A DNA stretch of 64,000 nt from Pseudomonadota bacterium (lineage in GTDB: Bacteria > Bdellovibrionota > Bdellovibrionia > Bdellovibrionales > JACTMU01): positions 29,851 to 93,850 of the forward strand of contig JACTMU010000015.1 in assembly GCA_014584465.1 (NCBI GenBank), given 5' to 3'. Numbering within the stretch: position 1 is the first letter of the stretch; every line of letters starts with the position of its first letter. A program made the translations under genes and the position numbers. Below are positions 10,177 through 17,802 of this stretch, piece after piece. The notes below the pieces were generated by a model. It was not told the DNA's origin. It was given only the letters and a program-made list of their open reading frames with translations, and ran no database searches.

Positions 10177-11780
10177 GAAATTCTCTCCTTACTAGACTCA
10201 TCAAAAAGAGTGGGCTCCTGATAACGACCCAAAATCCTCTCAAGACTCTGAGTCATCTCTCCAACCGTTGCATACTCTTTCACCGCTTTCATCAATGCCG
10301 GCATGACGTTCTCTCCTGATGCCGCCACACGAGAGATCTCCTGAAGAGCTCTCTCCACCGCACGATGGTCTCGTTCCTCTTTGATCTCTCTCAATTGAGA
10401 AACCTGCTCCTCAAAGGCCTTTTCATTAAAGGGGTGGAACTCAACAGACGCCTCTTCTTCATCGACTTGATAACAATTCACGCCGACCTTCCGTGCCTCC
10501 CCACTGTGCAATCGCTTCAAGTTTTCATAGGCCTGTCGAGAAACAAAATCCTGAATCTTTCCTTCTGAAACGGCCTTTACGATGCCGCCCATTTGATCGA
10601 TCTCTTGCATAAACTCGACCATCTTCTCTTCCATTTGGTTGGTCAGTGTTTCCACATAATAGGATCCCCCTAAAGGATCCACAGTGTCACAAAGGCCCAT
10701 CTCCTCAATCAGGATCTGCATCGTACGTAAAGAGATCCGAGCGGCCTTCTCCGATGGAATGGTGTAGGCCTCGTCGTAACTGCAAAGTGCCATAGTCTGA
10801 GTTCCTGAAAGTGCACTGATCAGAGCATAATAGGCACCTCGGACAATGTTGTTCTCAGGTTGCTCAATCGTCAGCCCACCGCCGCCACCACCTGCGATCA
10901 TTCGCATCCACATGGAACGAGGATCTTTGGCTCCATAACTCTCTTTTACAATTTTTGCCCAAAGCCTTCGACCTGCACGAAATTTGGAAACCTGCTCAAA
11001 GAGATTTCCGAAAATATCAAAATTAAACGAGAGACGAGAGGCAAACTCATCGATCCCGAGACCCCTTCTCAAAGCCTCATCAACGTAAGCCTTGGCAATG
11101 GCAAAACCACAAGCCATCTCTTGAATGGGGTTGGCCCCAGATTCTCGAATGTGATAACCACACACACTCACGGGACTGTAAAGGGGCGCCTCTTTAGAGC
11201 AATATTCGATGGTGTCTCCCACAAGGCGAATCGACTCTTGGACTGGAAAGATCCAGGTCCCTCGCCCAATGAACTCCTTGAGTATGTCATTTTGAGCTGT
11301 TCCACGAAGTTTCTTAAGATCGTAGCCTCGCTTTTCAGCCATCGCAAAGTACATCGCAATCAAAATCGCTGCACTCCCATTGATCGTAAGTGACACCGTG
11401 ATCTTTTCAAGATCGATCCCCTCAAATGCCACTTCGAAGTCACGAAGTGTGTCCACCGCCATTCCAACACGACCAACCTCACCAAAGGCCATCTCGTGAT
11501 CAGAATCAAGTCCCACTTGAGTGGGAAGATCAAAGGCCACGTTCAACCCCGTCTGACCATTCTTGATGAGATAGTGAAATCTCTCGTTGGTCTCTTTCGG
11601 TTGACCAAACCCAGCATACTGCCTCATGGTCCAAGGACGTTCACGATACATTAGGGAATGAATGCCTCTGGTAAAGGGGTATTCGCCAGGCTCACCAATT
11701 GGGTTCTTAGAATCGCAAACATCTTCGGGTCGATAGAGGGGTTTGATCTCGATTCCAGATTCATTCACAACCTTTTTCAC
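10164..11780 (-). CDS. B12-dependent acyl-CoA mutase, large (substrate-binding) subunit
   Basis: 538 residues, the length of stand-alone large subunits (archaeal-type methylmalonyl-CoA, isobutyryl-CoA and 2-hydroxyisobutyryl-CoA mutases). The TIM-barrel motifs are clear: YPFTRGIHSLMYRERPWTMR, GQTGLNVAFDLPTQVGLDSD, VSVCGYHIRESGANPIQEMA. At the specificity positions it keeps the tyrosine of RQYAGF and the arginine of the ESIR segment. Methylmalonyl-CoA mutase uses both to hold a carboxylate; they are replaced in isobutyryl- and hydroxyisobutyryl-CoA mutases. I infer a dicarboxylyl-CoA substrate such as methylmalonyl-CoA. The start is GTG with AAGGAG about ten bases upstream. A palindromic repeat separates it from the small-subunit gene. 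Confidence 0.92.
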   Translation of the reverse strand: MKKVVNESGIEIKPLYRPEDVCDSKNPIGEPGEYPFTRGIHSLMYRERPWTMRQYAGFGQPKETNERFHYLIKNGQTGLNVAFDLPTQVGLDSDHEMAFGEVGRVGMAVDTLRDFEVAFEGIDLEKITVSLTINGSAAILIAMYFAMAEKRGYDLKKLRGTAQNDILKEFIGRGTWIFPVQESIRLVGDTIEYCSKEAPLYSPVSVCGYHIRESGANPIQEMACGFAIAKAYVDEALRRGLGIDEFASRLSFNFDIFGNLFEQVSKFRAGRRLWAKIVKESYGAKDPRSMWMRMIAGGGGGGLTIEQPENNIVRGAYYALISALSGTQTMALCSYDEAYTIPSEKAARISLRTMQILIEEMGLCDTVDPLGGSYYVETLTNQMEEKMVEFMQEIDQMGGIVKAVSEGKIQDFVSRQAYENLKRLHSGEARKVGVNCYQVDEEEASVEFHPFNEKAFEEQVSQLREIKEERDHRAVERALQEISRVAASGENVMPALMKAVKEYATVGEMTQSLERILGRYQEPTLFDESSKERISCPF

Positions 11781-11803
11781 AACACTCTCTCCTTTACGCC
11801 TTA

Positions 11804-11978
11804 TAAGTAGTGCCTGGCGCGAAACCTCATTTCGGCGAATTCACCATAAGTTTTCCTTATACCTTCGTTGAACCTCCTCGAGTTAGCGCCTCTGGCTAGC
11901 CCTTCGTCGGCCCGCCTCGGTCTAAGAAAAACTTATGGAAATTCGCTCGAAAGTAGGTTTCGCGCCAGGCACTAAGTA
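11804..11978. repeat. Intact type A palindromic element with 6-bp target duplication
   Basis: The element spans 11810-11972 (163 bp) and is flanked on both sides by TAAGTA. The arms are inverted repeats of about 50 bp: GTGCCTGGCGCGAAACC at the left and GGTTTCGCGCCAGGCAC at the right, each followed inward by a GCGAATT block and an ATAAG-loop-CTTA mini-hairpin. The centre holds two related 19-mers (CGAGGCGGGCCGACGAAGG and CGAGGAGGCTCAACGAAGG, read on the minus strand) around CTAGCCAGAGGCGC. No coding capacity; MITE-like. It lies between the two mutase subunit genes and supplies the last codons of the small subunit. Confidence 0.95.
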
Positions 11979-12365
11979 GTATCTTCGATTGATGAAATCG
12001 ATCATCTCTTGAGGTGAGCTTCCTACAGAAAATACAGCATGCACCCCATATCCCTTGAGCACCTCATGATCCTTTGATGGAATGTTACCTCCCATGATCC
12101 AAATGAGCTGACGAAGATCCTCCTTTTTGAGAAGTTCCTGTGTCTTCTTGGCAATCGGAAGATGGGATCCGGAAAGAATCGACATCCCCAAAACGTCAAT
12201 CTTCTTCTCCTTAACCATCTCAATGATCTCCTGAGGAGATTTTCGCAATCCCGAATAGAAGACCTCAAAACCAGCATCCTTGAGGGCCCTCACCATCACT
12301 TTGCCACCGACATCATGACCATCCAGACCGGGCTTTGCAAAAAGGATTCGAACTTGATTTTTCAT
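11922..12365 (-). CDS. B12-binding small subunit of acyl-CoA mutase, C-terminus altered by repeat
   Basis: 147 residues. The cobalamin-binding fold is complete: KPGLDGHDVGGKVM gives the DxHxxG motif with the cobalt-ligating histidine (about residue 17), SILSGSH is the SxL motif and MGGNIPSKD is the GG motif. It pairs with the adjacent large subunit. Removing the inserted repeat and one copy of its TAAGTA duplication restores a reading frame that ends FINRRYYL and then TAA. In the present sequence the frame runs on into the element and adds VPGAKPTFERISISFS. The core fold should be unaffected. The start overlaps the thiolase stop (TAATG). Confidence 0.92.
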   Translation of the reverse strand: MKNQVRILFAKPGLDGHDVGGKVMVRALKDAGFEVFYSGLRKSPQEIIEMVKEKKIDVLGMSILSGSHLPIAKKTQELLKKEDLRQLIWIMGGNIPSKDHEVLKGYGVHAVFSVGSSPQEMIDFINRRYYLVPGAKPTFERISISFS

Positions 12366-13570
12366 TAGAGATTTGCCTCCATTCCAAGAATTAAAACTGA
12401 AGCAATCGCTCCAGGTCCACCGATGTTGTGTGTTAATCCCGTCTTCGCTCCTGAGATCTGTCGCGGACCTGCCTGCCCCCTGAGATGCTCCACAATTTCA
12501 CACACCATTCGCACCCCTGTGGCCCCAACCGGGTGGCCACAAGAGAGAAGCCCACCGCTGACATTCACTGGGATCTCACCATCACGAGTTGTCGCTCCCG
12601 ATTTAAGAAAATTTCGGGCCTCACCTTGAGCACAAAACCCAAGATCCTCATAAGTCAGGAGTTCCACAATCGAAAAACAGTCGTGAACCTCAGCCAAATC
12701 GATCTCCCTTATGGGATCTTGAATGTCCGCCTCTTGGTAGGCTCTCTGGGCTGCCACCTGTGTTGCTCGAAACGAGAGAAAATTGCAACGATCATCAAAA
12801 AAGGGAAGGTCCCACCCCGTGGAGACGCTCATCCCCATGCCTTTAAAGAAGATGGGTGTGCCCTTGTACCGATGTGCATCTTCAGCGCGAACCAGAATCA
12901 GCACGGCAGCGCCATCTGTGGTCGGACAAGAATCCATCACCGAAAGTGGGTCCGCCACCATGGGTGAACTTAAGACCTGCTCCACGGTAATCTCCTTACG
13001 ATGGTGGGCCTTTGGATTCATGGAACCATGCAAGTGGTTCTTGACAGAGACCATGGCAAGATCTTCACGGGTCAATGAAAACTCCTTCATGTGACGACGA
13101 GCATAGGTTGCAAAAGTTCCAGCTGCAGTAAACCCCTTTTGATAATAGGGGTGCCCTGTCTCAACCATCATCTTCACAATGCTCTCTTGAGGAGCCCGAT
13201 CCCGCAATTTCTCCACACCTGCGACCAAGACTGCGTTGCTCTCTCCTGAGAGAAGCGAGTTGATCCCTCCACGAATGGCTTCGGCCCCCGTCGCACAATA
13301 GTTGGAGAGCCGAGTGATGGGCACATCAAAAAGTGCCAATGATTCCGCAAGATCCATACCCGATCGACCACGATAAACACCCGCATCAGGAAAGGCTGTA
13401 CCTAACCACGCAGCACTGATCTCTTCACGACCAATTCCCGCATCGGCCATCGCATCAGCTGCCGCCAATTTCAAAAGGTCTGTGTAGTCCCACTGAAAAT
13501 GCTCTCCAAATGGAGTCCACCCCATCCCCACAATGGCAACGCGATCTTTAAGCCATTTTGAAGTTCCCAT
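12365..13570 (-). CDS. SCP2-type thiolase
   Basis: About 401 residues. The thiolase-fold nucleophile is in RLSNYCATGAEAIRGGI, the second-half histidine in EVHDCFSIVELLTYEDLG, and the C-terminal motif is GGLLSCGHPVGATGVRM. This belongs to the sterol-carrier-protein-x/thiolase-like class that often works with DUF35 proteins. In this operon it would cleave the beta-ketoacyl-CoA, or act as a retro-aldolase, using the DUF35 domain of the upstream protein as partner. I choose the ATG at 13570, which overlaps the upstream stop (TGATG). The longer frame adds 19 residues without family similarity. Confidence 0.9.
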   Translation of the reverse strand: MGTSKWLKDRVAIVGMGWTPFGEHFQWDYTDLLKLAAADAMADAGIGREEISAAWLGTAFPDAGVYRGRSGMDLAESLALFDVPITRLSNYCATGAEAIRGGINSLLSGESNAVLVAGVEKLRDRAPQESIVKMMVETGHPYYQKGFTAAGTFATYARRHMKEFSLTREDLAMVSVKNHLHGSMNPKAHHRKEITVEQVLSSPMVADPLSVMDSCPTTDGAAVLILVRAEDAHRYKGTPIFFKGMGMSVSTGWDLPFFDDRCNFLSFRATQVAAQRAYQEADIQDPIREIDLAEVHDCFSIVELLTYEDLGFCAQGEARNFLKSGATTRDGEIPVNVSGGLLSCGHPVGATGVRMVCEIVEHLRGQAGPRQISGAKTGLTHNIGGPGAIASVLILGMEANL

Positions 13571-15003
13571 CACTTTGAATCCCCTTGTTGAGAGATCTGA
13601 TGATCTAGAATCTTTCGACATTTCCAAAAGTAACCAGGCCGACCACCAAGGTTGTGAATGCGACGTAGGACCAACTCGACACGATCACCCACATCCATTC
13701 TTTGAGAATCTGATGACTCAATTGAGTCTGCAACCTGCAACGTCAGCTGCCCACCACCATCAAGACGAATCACAGCCATGCCCTGAGGGCTCTCCTGAGA
13801 TGGATAGTAGTGTTCCCACGTGATCGAAAAGCACTCACCTGTGAGCGCCAAAGGAAACTCCTTCCACTTCGAATCCCCACAACGGGGACAACCGGGCAGA
13901 GGTAGAGTCAGAATGGCCTCACAGTTGAGACACTGCTTTCCGATTCGTCCTTGCCAAAGATTTCGATTGCGATGTTCCATGATCTCCGAAGTAAATCCCG
14001 AAGCACTCTCTTTGGCCTTCAAAAGATTTTGGCTCAATTTAGAAAAATGATCATTTGTAAGAGAAATTGAAGGCTCCTCTAGAAATCCCTGCCTCTTCAC
14101 TCTTTGAACCTTCCACAGAGAGGCGTCGGCACCCTCACCATAATTGAGCACGAGAAGGCGAGTCCCAACTTGGGCATTTTCAAGTTCAGCGACCATCATC
14201 AACGAAGTGTGGGCCGCTCCCGTCAATCCCCATCTTGATGAGATAAAATCGGAATGGTGCCGTTTCAGATCAAAACCATGGCGTTTGAGAAATGCACCAC
14301 CTGTTTTCTTGTCTGGGCTGTAAACCACACAGCGATCCACATCTTTAGCTTCCCAACCAAGATCCGACATAACTCCCTTTAGAGCAAGGCTTACAGAATC
14401 TTCATAGCCGAGGGTGCGCGCAAAACGATGATCCCCATGGTGATGTTCTACGAAACCCTCATGCCGACTCTCCACTTGCCACTCATCAAGGAGTGCACTT
14501 TGCACGATGGATCGACTTACAAGTGTCGCAAGAAATTGATCTTCACTCTCACCCACACCCACGAGAAACGCGACTGCACCATAACCAAATCCGTCGTCCT
14601 CGCATCGAGATGCCCTTGTTCCACCATCAGAGATGATCACCAAGGAGTCCTCTCCGGACTGAGACATCCTCATGCCCGCAAGGAGTGCCTGCATCCCAGA
14701 TCGCCGAGACCCCTGAAGGTCGTAGCACTCAACCTCACAACCCAAATTCAAATAGGGACAAAGTTGGGTTGCCAATGAACGATCCACAAATGGAGAACCA
14801 TTGGTGGCAAAAAAAACGCGTTGGACCGTTTCGAACCCTCGATCCATCTTCAATGCTGCGCCAACGCCAAGCGTAAAGAGATCCTCGTCCGGTCCCAACA
14901 TCGAAGTCGAAGAGGAGCCCTGATGGACTCTCAAAATTCTTCTGGGAAGGTTCACACTGTAGCTCTTGATTCCAACGACCATCTCCACCCCTCTCGTCAC
15001 CAT
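13570..15003 (-). CDS. HMG-CoA-synthase-like domain fused to zinc-ribbon/OB-fold DUF35
   Basis: 470-477 residues. Residues 8-310 follow the HMG-CoA synthase/KAS III fold (MVVGIKSYSVNLPRRIL at the start, LGYEDSVSLALKGVMSDL, SSRWGLTGAAHTSLMMVAEL). The C-terminal part has a zinc ribbon (CLNC and CPRCG, about residues 360-380) and an OB-fold DUF35 domain (FSITWEHYYPSQESPQGMAVIRLDGGGQL). Aligning CYDLQGSRRSG with the HMG-CoA synthase active-site block puts arginine where the nucleophile cysteine belongs, so this half is probably not catalytic. The ATG at 14982 has AGAGGGG five bases upstream and is the better start. First gene of the operon. Confidence 0.8.
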   Translation of the reverse strand: MVTRGVEMVVGIKSYSVNLPRRILRVHQGSSSTSMLGPDEDLFTLGVGAALKMDRGFETVQRVFFATNGSPFVDRSLATQLCPYLNLGCEVECYDLQGSRRSGMQALLAGMRMSQSGEDSLVIISDGGTRASRCEDDGFGYGAVAFLVGVGESEDQFLATLVSRSIVQSALLDEWQVESRHEGFVEHHHGDHRFARTLGYEDSVSLALKGVMSDLGWEAKDVDRCVVYSPDKKTGGAFLKRHGFDLKRHHSDFISSRWGLTGAAHTSLMMVAELENAQVGTRLLVLNYGEGADASLWKVQRVKRQGFLEEPSISLTNDHFSKLSQNLLKAKESASGFTSEIMEHRNRNLWQGRIGKQCLNCEAILTLPLPGCPRCGDSKWKEFPLALTGECFSITWEHYYPSQESPQGMAVIRLDGGGQLTLQVADSIESSDSQRMDVGDRVELVLRRIHNLGGRPGYFWKCRKILDHQISQQGDSK

Positions 15004-15165
15004 TGCCCGGTCAATTAAGCTAGCAGAGGCCTAATCCTGAGACACCAGAAATCTCGATTGCCTGCACATATTTTGGCAGCGTGACAATGGGAAGTCCTCT
15101 CAATGGAGTTGAGTTCACTCTCCCCCACAGTGGGTGCCTCTTTTATGTGGATTCCCGACCGACTT

Positions 15166-15813
15166 TCACAAGGGGTCTCTCAGTACACTTTGACTTGGTC
15201 CTATGCCTTTTCTCTCTAGGCTCTTTTGAAAGACAAAATTATAACAAGGAACTCCCAATCGTAAAAACTTGATCTCGAAATGGGTGCGCCCTTTCGCGTC
15301 CATTGGGATCTGACCCGACTCCAGTGGGATCAATCCCCACACATCTCTAAATGCATGATAGGCATCTTCAAAATATTCCAATTCATTGGTCGCAAATGTC
15401 AAAGTCCCAAGGGGCCTTAGGGTGTTGATCAACTCTCTGGTGAAAGGCATTTGGTGCCACTGCCTGTTCTTATGCTTCCAATTGGGGTTGGGGTAGAGGA
15501 TGTAGTAGGCGCCGACACTTTCCGGAGGAACATTGTGAACAATCCAATGGACCGCATTGGCATGAACCGGAAAGAGGTTGCCTTGATGCTTATTTCGAGA
15601 AACTCGTCGCTCAAACTTTTCAAAACGGGTCTCTGTCTGCTCAATGGCAATCATGAGATGATGCGGGTTTTGCTCTGCATACGTAAGAGGGTGAAATCCA
15701 ACTCCGCACCCAATCTCAATCACAATGGGTCTACGGAGAGCTAATAAATCCCCAAAGAGAAAGTGATCCATCTTCCGAGGTCGTGGCACCTGGTTCTTGC
15801 AAATGAGTCTCAC
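15166..15813 (-). CDS. trmB: TrmB-like tRNA (guanine46-N7)-methyltransferase
   Basis: 215 residues. The SAM-binding motif VIEIGCGVGFHPLTYAEQNP and the following IAIEQTETRFEKFERRV are typical of TrmB. LTFATNELEYFEDAYHAF and GRTHFEIKFLRLGVPCYNFVF match the C-terminal family blocks. The usual FPDPWPKKRHHKRR block is degenerate here (YPNPNWKHKNRQWHQMPF), so the exact tRNA target is less certain. A short tail beyond the usual end follows FVFQKS. The GTG start overlaps the stop of tdk (GTGA), so the two genes are translationally coupled. Confidence 0.75.
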   Translation of the reverse strand: MRLICKNQVPRPRKMDHFLFGDLLALRRPIVIEIGCGVGFHPLTYAEQNPHHLMIAIEQTETRFEKFERRVSRNKHQGNLFPVHANAVHWIVHNVPPESVGAYYILYPNPNWKHKNRQWHQMPFTRELINTLRPLGTLTFATNELEYFEDAYHAFRDVWGLIPLESGQIPMDAKGRTHFEIKFLRLGVPCYNFVFQKSLERKGIGPSQSVLRDPL

Positions 15814-16424
15814 TGAAGGAGCTCTCGCCTCTCATGAATCTGCTCGAACTCCTCTTGCGCATGGTGCGTCTTCTCATGATAACACCTGGCACATGTTGGA
15901 AGATACTTCTCCTCCCCTCCCAACTCAATCTGAGGCCCAGCAACCATGGCCTTTCCTTCAACCATCTTCAAATTAAAGATGGCTTTCTTCTCACAAAAGC
16001 TGCAGATCGTCTTAACCTCTTCAATGGAATCGGCAACCTCCATCAACCTCTTCGCACCTTCAAAGAGGTGACTTCGAAAGTCTGTGCGAAGACCGTAGCA
16101 AATCACAGGAATGTCGAGAGTGAGCGTCAAATCTCGGAGTTGATCCACCAAAGAACGACTCAAAAATTGAGCCTCGTCCACAAGAACGCAAGAGACCCCT
16201 TCAAATCGATCTGTGTCCAAAACCGTTTCCGAATGGACCAGAAGATCAGCTGGCTTTTGGAGCCCCGCCCTGGATCTGATGTGGAGGCGATCAAAGCGAT
16301 CATCCACCTCAGGTTTAATCAGCAAAACCCGCATCTGCTTTTGTTGATAGTTGTGAGCCACTGCCAAGAGATTCAAAGTCTTAGCGCTTCCCATCGTTCC
16401 ATATCGAAAATAGAGCTTTGCCAT
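15810..16424 (-). CDS. tdk: Thymidine kinase, type II
   Basis: 204 residues. Walker A is GTMGSAKT (residues 9-16), Walker B is VLVDEAQFLS (about 81-90), and the lasso loop is tied by a zinc site with CSFC and CARC pairs. It phosphorylates thymidine in the salvage pathway. AGGAG lies six bases before the ATG. It is followed without a gap by the trmB-like gene and preceded by the DUF4143 ATPase gene 45 bases away. Confidence 0.95.
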   Translation of the reverse strand: MAKLYFRYGTMGSAKTLNLLAVAHNYQQKQMRVLLIKPEVDDRFDRLHIRSRAGLQKPADLLVHSETVLDTDRFEGVSCVLVDEAQFLSRSLVDQLRDLTLTLDIPVICYGLRTDFRSHLFEGAKRLMEVADSIEEVKTICSFCEKKAIFNLKMVEGKAMVAGPQIELGGEEKYLPTCARCYHEKTHHAQEEFEQIHERRELLQ

Positions 16425-16469
16425 GCCAACTCCTCAATGACACTTTACTGTCAGACCCCTCTTAGAATG

Positions 16470-17606
16470 TCAAACTAAGGAGAGCTCTTTAGCAAATGTA
16501 ACAAATGGCAGTACACGCCCGCTCTTTGGGGATCCAAAATCTCGACGCCCCATATGCACCTGGTAAAACTCTGGGATGTTCGTTCGTTCAGAAAAATAGT
16601 TAATATGAGGGCTCAAATTTCTCTCACCAGTTTTGCATTCGACCGCAAACAATGGGGATCTGTTCTTCAATACAACGAAGTCGATCTCTCGCCGATCGGT
16701 ATCCCGCAGATACCGTAGCTCCATTTGAAACCCCTGTGTGTCCTCAATGAAGTGGCAATACTTCAATAGGTGGCTCGCAACTAAATTCTCAAAGCGAAAT
16801 GCGGGGTCTTCGACTTGTGACCAGTCCCAAAGATAAATCTTTTTAAGTTTCTTAACAGCCCGAATTTTCGGAGCGCCAAAAGGACTGACACTGAAACAAT
16901 AATAGAGGTTAGAGAGATGATGGATCCAACGATCAATGGTGGGTTGGGAAACCTGAAGATCTTCTTGTAGACTTTTAAGGGATAAGGGTGAACCTACTCG
17001 TGTTGGCAGAATCTCAGCAAGTAATAGTAAGAGGGAGATCTCTTTAACATTCTCCAGATCTCGCAGATCTTCCATGATCACCTTCTGCATCCGTTCTCTT
17101 TGCCAAAGACGATGCTCATTCTCATTTTGCGCAAAGAGCGGTTCGGGAAAGCCTCCAAATTTCAAAAGAGTTTGTAAATCTATGCGACTTGCCACAAGAT
17201 CCAACTCTGAAACACTCAAGGGGTGCAATCGAAAGTATCGGTATCGTCCTAAAAGCGAGTCCCCACCCTTTCGAAAATGATCCAAACGAGCAGAACCCGT
17301 GACGATCAACCTGTGATCTTCGTGATATTTATCGAAGAGCCCTTTCACCAGACCTCTCCAGTTTCTGTACTTGTGAATTTCATCGAAGACGAGTGTCTTG
17401 TTCTGAAGGGGAATCGCATCCCGGAGTATGATGGTCTTATCAGACGCCCGGTCCCAATTGAGATAGCCAGAACTCTTTACCGATGGTGGCGAAAGAAACT
17501 CAAGTGAAAGCGTGGTTTTTCCAACTTGTCTTGGGCCGCCAATGAACATCATCTTTCGCTGGAGGACCTCCGAAACTACTTTTTTGAGGTATCTTTGTAC
17601 TTTCAT
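16470..17606 (-). CDS. AAA ATPase with DUF4143 domain
   Basis: 378 residues. The AAA_14 ATPase part has Walker A GGPRQVGKTT (residues 23-32), Walker B TLVFDEIHKYRNW (about 69-81) and a sensor-like IVTGSARLD. The DUF4143 part has a winged-helix segment (LKSLQEDLQVSQPTIDRWIHHL) and a nuclease-like EIDFVVLKNRSPLFAVECKTGE block with the D...ExK spacing of PD-(D/E)xK folds. Such proteins are common, scattered and of unknown function. A 26-bp perfect palindrome lies seven bases upstream of the ATG and may be an operator. Confidence 0.85.
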   Translation of the reverse strand: MKVQRYLKKVVSEVLQRKMMFIGGPRQVGKTTLSLEFLSPPSVKSSGYLNWDRASDKTIILRDAIPLQNKTLVFDEIHKYRNWRGLVKGLFDKYHEDHRLIVTGSARLDHFRKGGDSLLGRYRYFRLHPLSVSELDLVASRIDLQTLLKFGGFPEPLFAQNENEHRLWQRERMQKVIMEDLRDLENVKEISLLLLLAEILPTRVGSPLSLKSLQEDLQVSQPTIDRWIHHLSNLYYCFSVSPFGAPKIRAVKKLKKIYLWDWSQVEDPAFRFENLVASHLLKYCHFIEDTQGFQMELRYLRDTDRREIDFVVLKNRSPLFAVECKTGERNLSPHINYFSERTNIPEFYQVHMGRRDFGSPKSGRVLPFVTFAKELSLV

Positions 17607-17612
17607 ATATAT

Positions 17613-17638
17613 ATTAAACTACTCATGAGTAGTTTAAT
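17613..17638. promoter_or_regulatory. 26-bp perfect palindrome upstream of DUF4143 ATPase
   Basis: The 20-base centre is AAACTACTCATGAGTAGTTT, and the palindrome extends three bases further each way. It starts seven bases before the ATPase ATG on the minus strand and lies about 165 bases upstream of the divergent M64 peptidase gene. Its position and perfect dyad symmetry suggest a protein-binding operator, or an RNA hairpin in the leader. Nothing shows which protein binds it. Confidence 0.6.
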
Positions 17639-17802
17639 GTCAACATTAAACTTTTCAGTTTTCAGAGAATCGCCCAAAACCTCATTGAGAAGTAATCTTT
17701 CTGCCCTAGGAGGGCCAAAGCCCCCTTTCCACTCGACGAGATCTCTGGTACTTTAATGCCTAGGGTTTTACCGAGATCTGGGTTTTAAAAGGGGGTGAGG
17801 GG

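Noticed and set aside
10860..11393. 177-codon plus-strand frame inside the mutase gene
   Set aside because: It is antisense to a clear mutase coding sequence and its translation has no family features; it reflects codon bias of the real gene.
10164..11780. Isobutyryl-CoA or 2-hydroxyisobutyryl-CoA mutase
   Set aside because: The tyrosine of RQYAGF and the arginine of ESIR are kept, whereas those enzymes replace them; a carboxylated substrate is more likely.
11810..11972. Palindromic element as an integron attC site
   Set aside because: The terminal and core sequences do not show the paired GTTRRRY/RYYYAAC boxes in the right order, and copies are flanked by 6-bp duplications, which attC recombination does not make.
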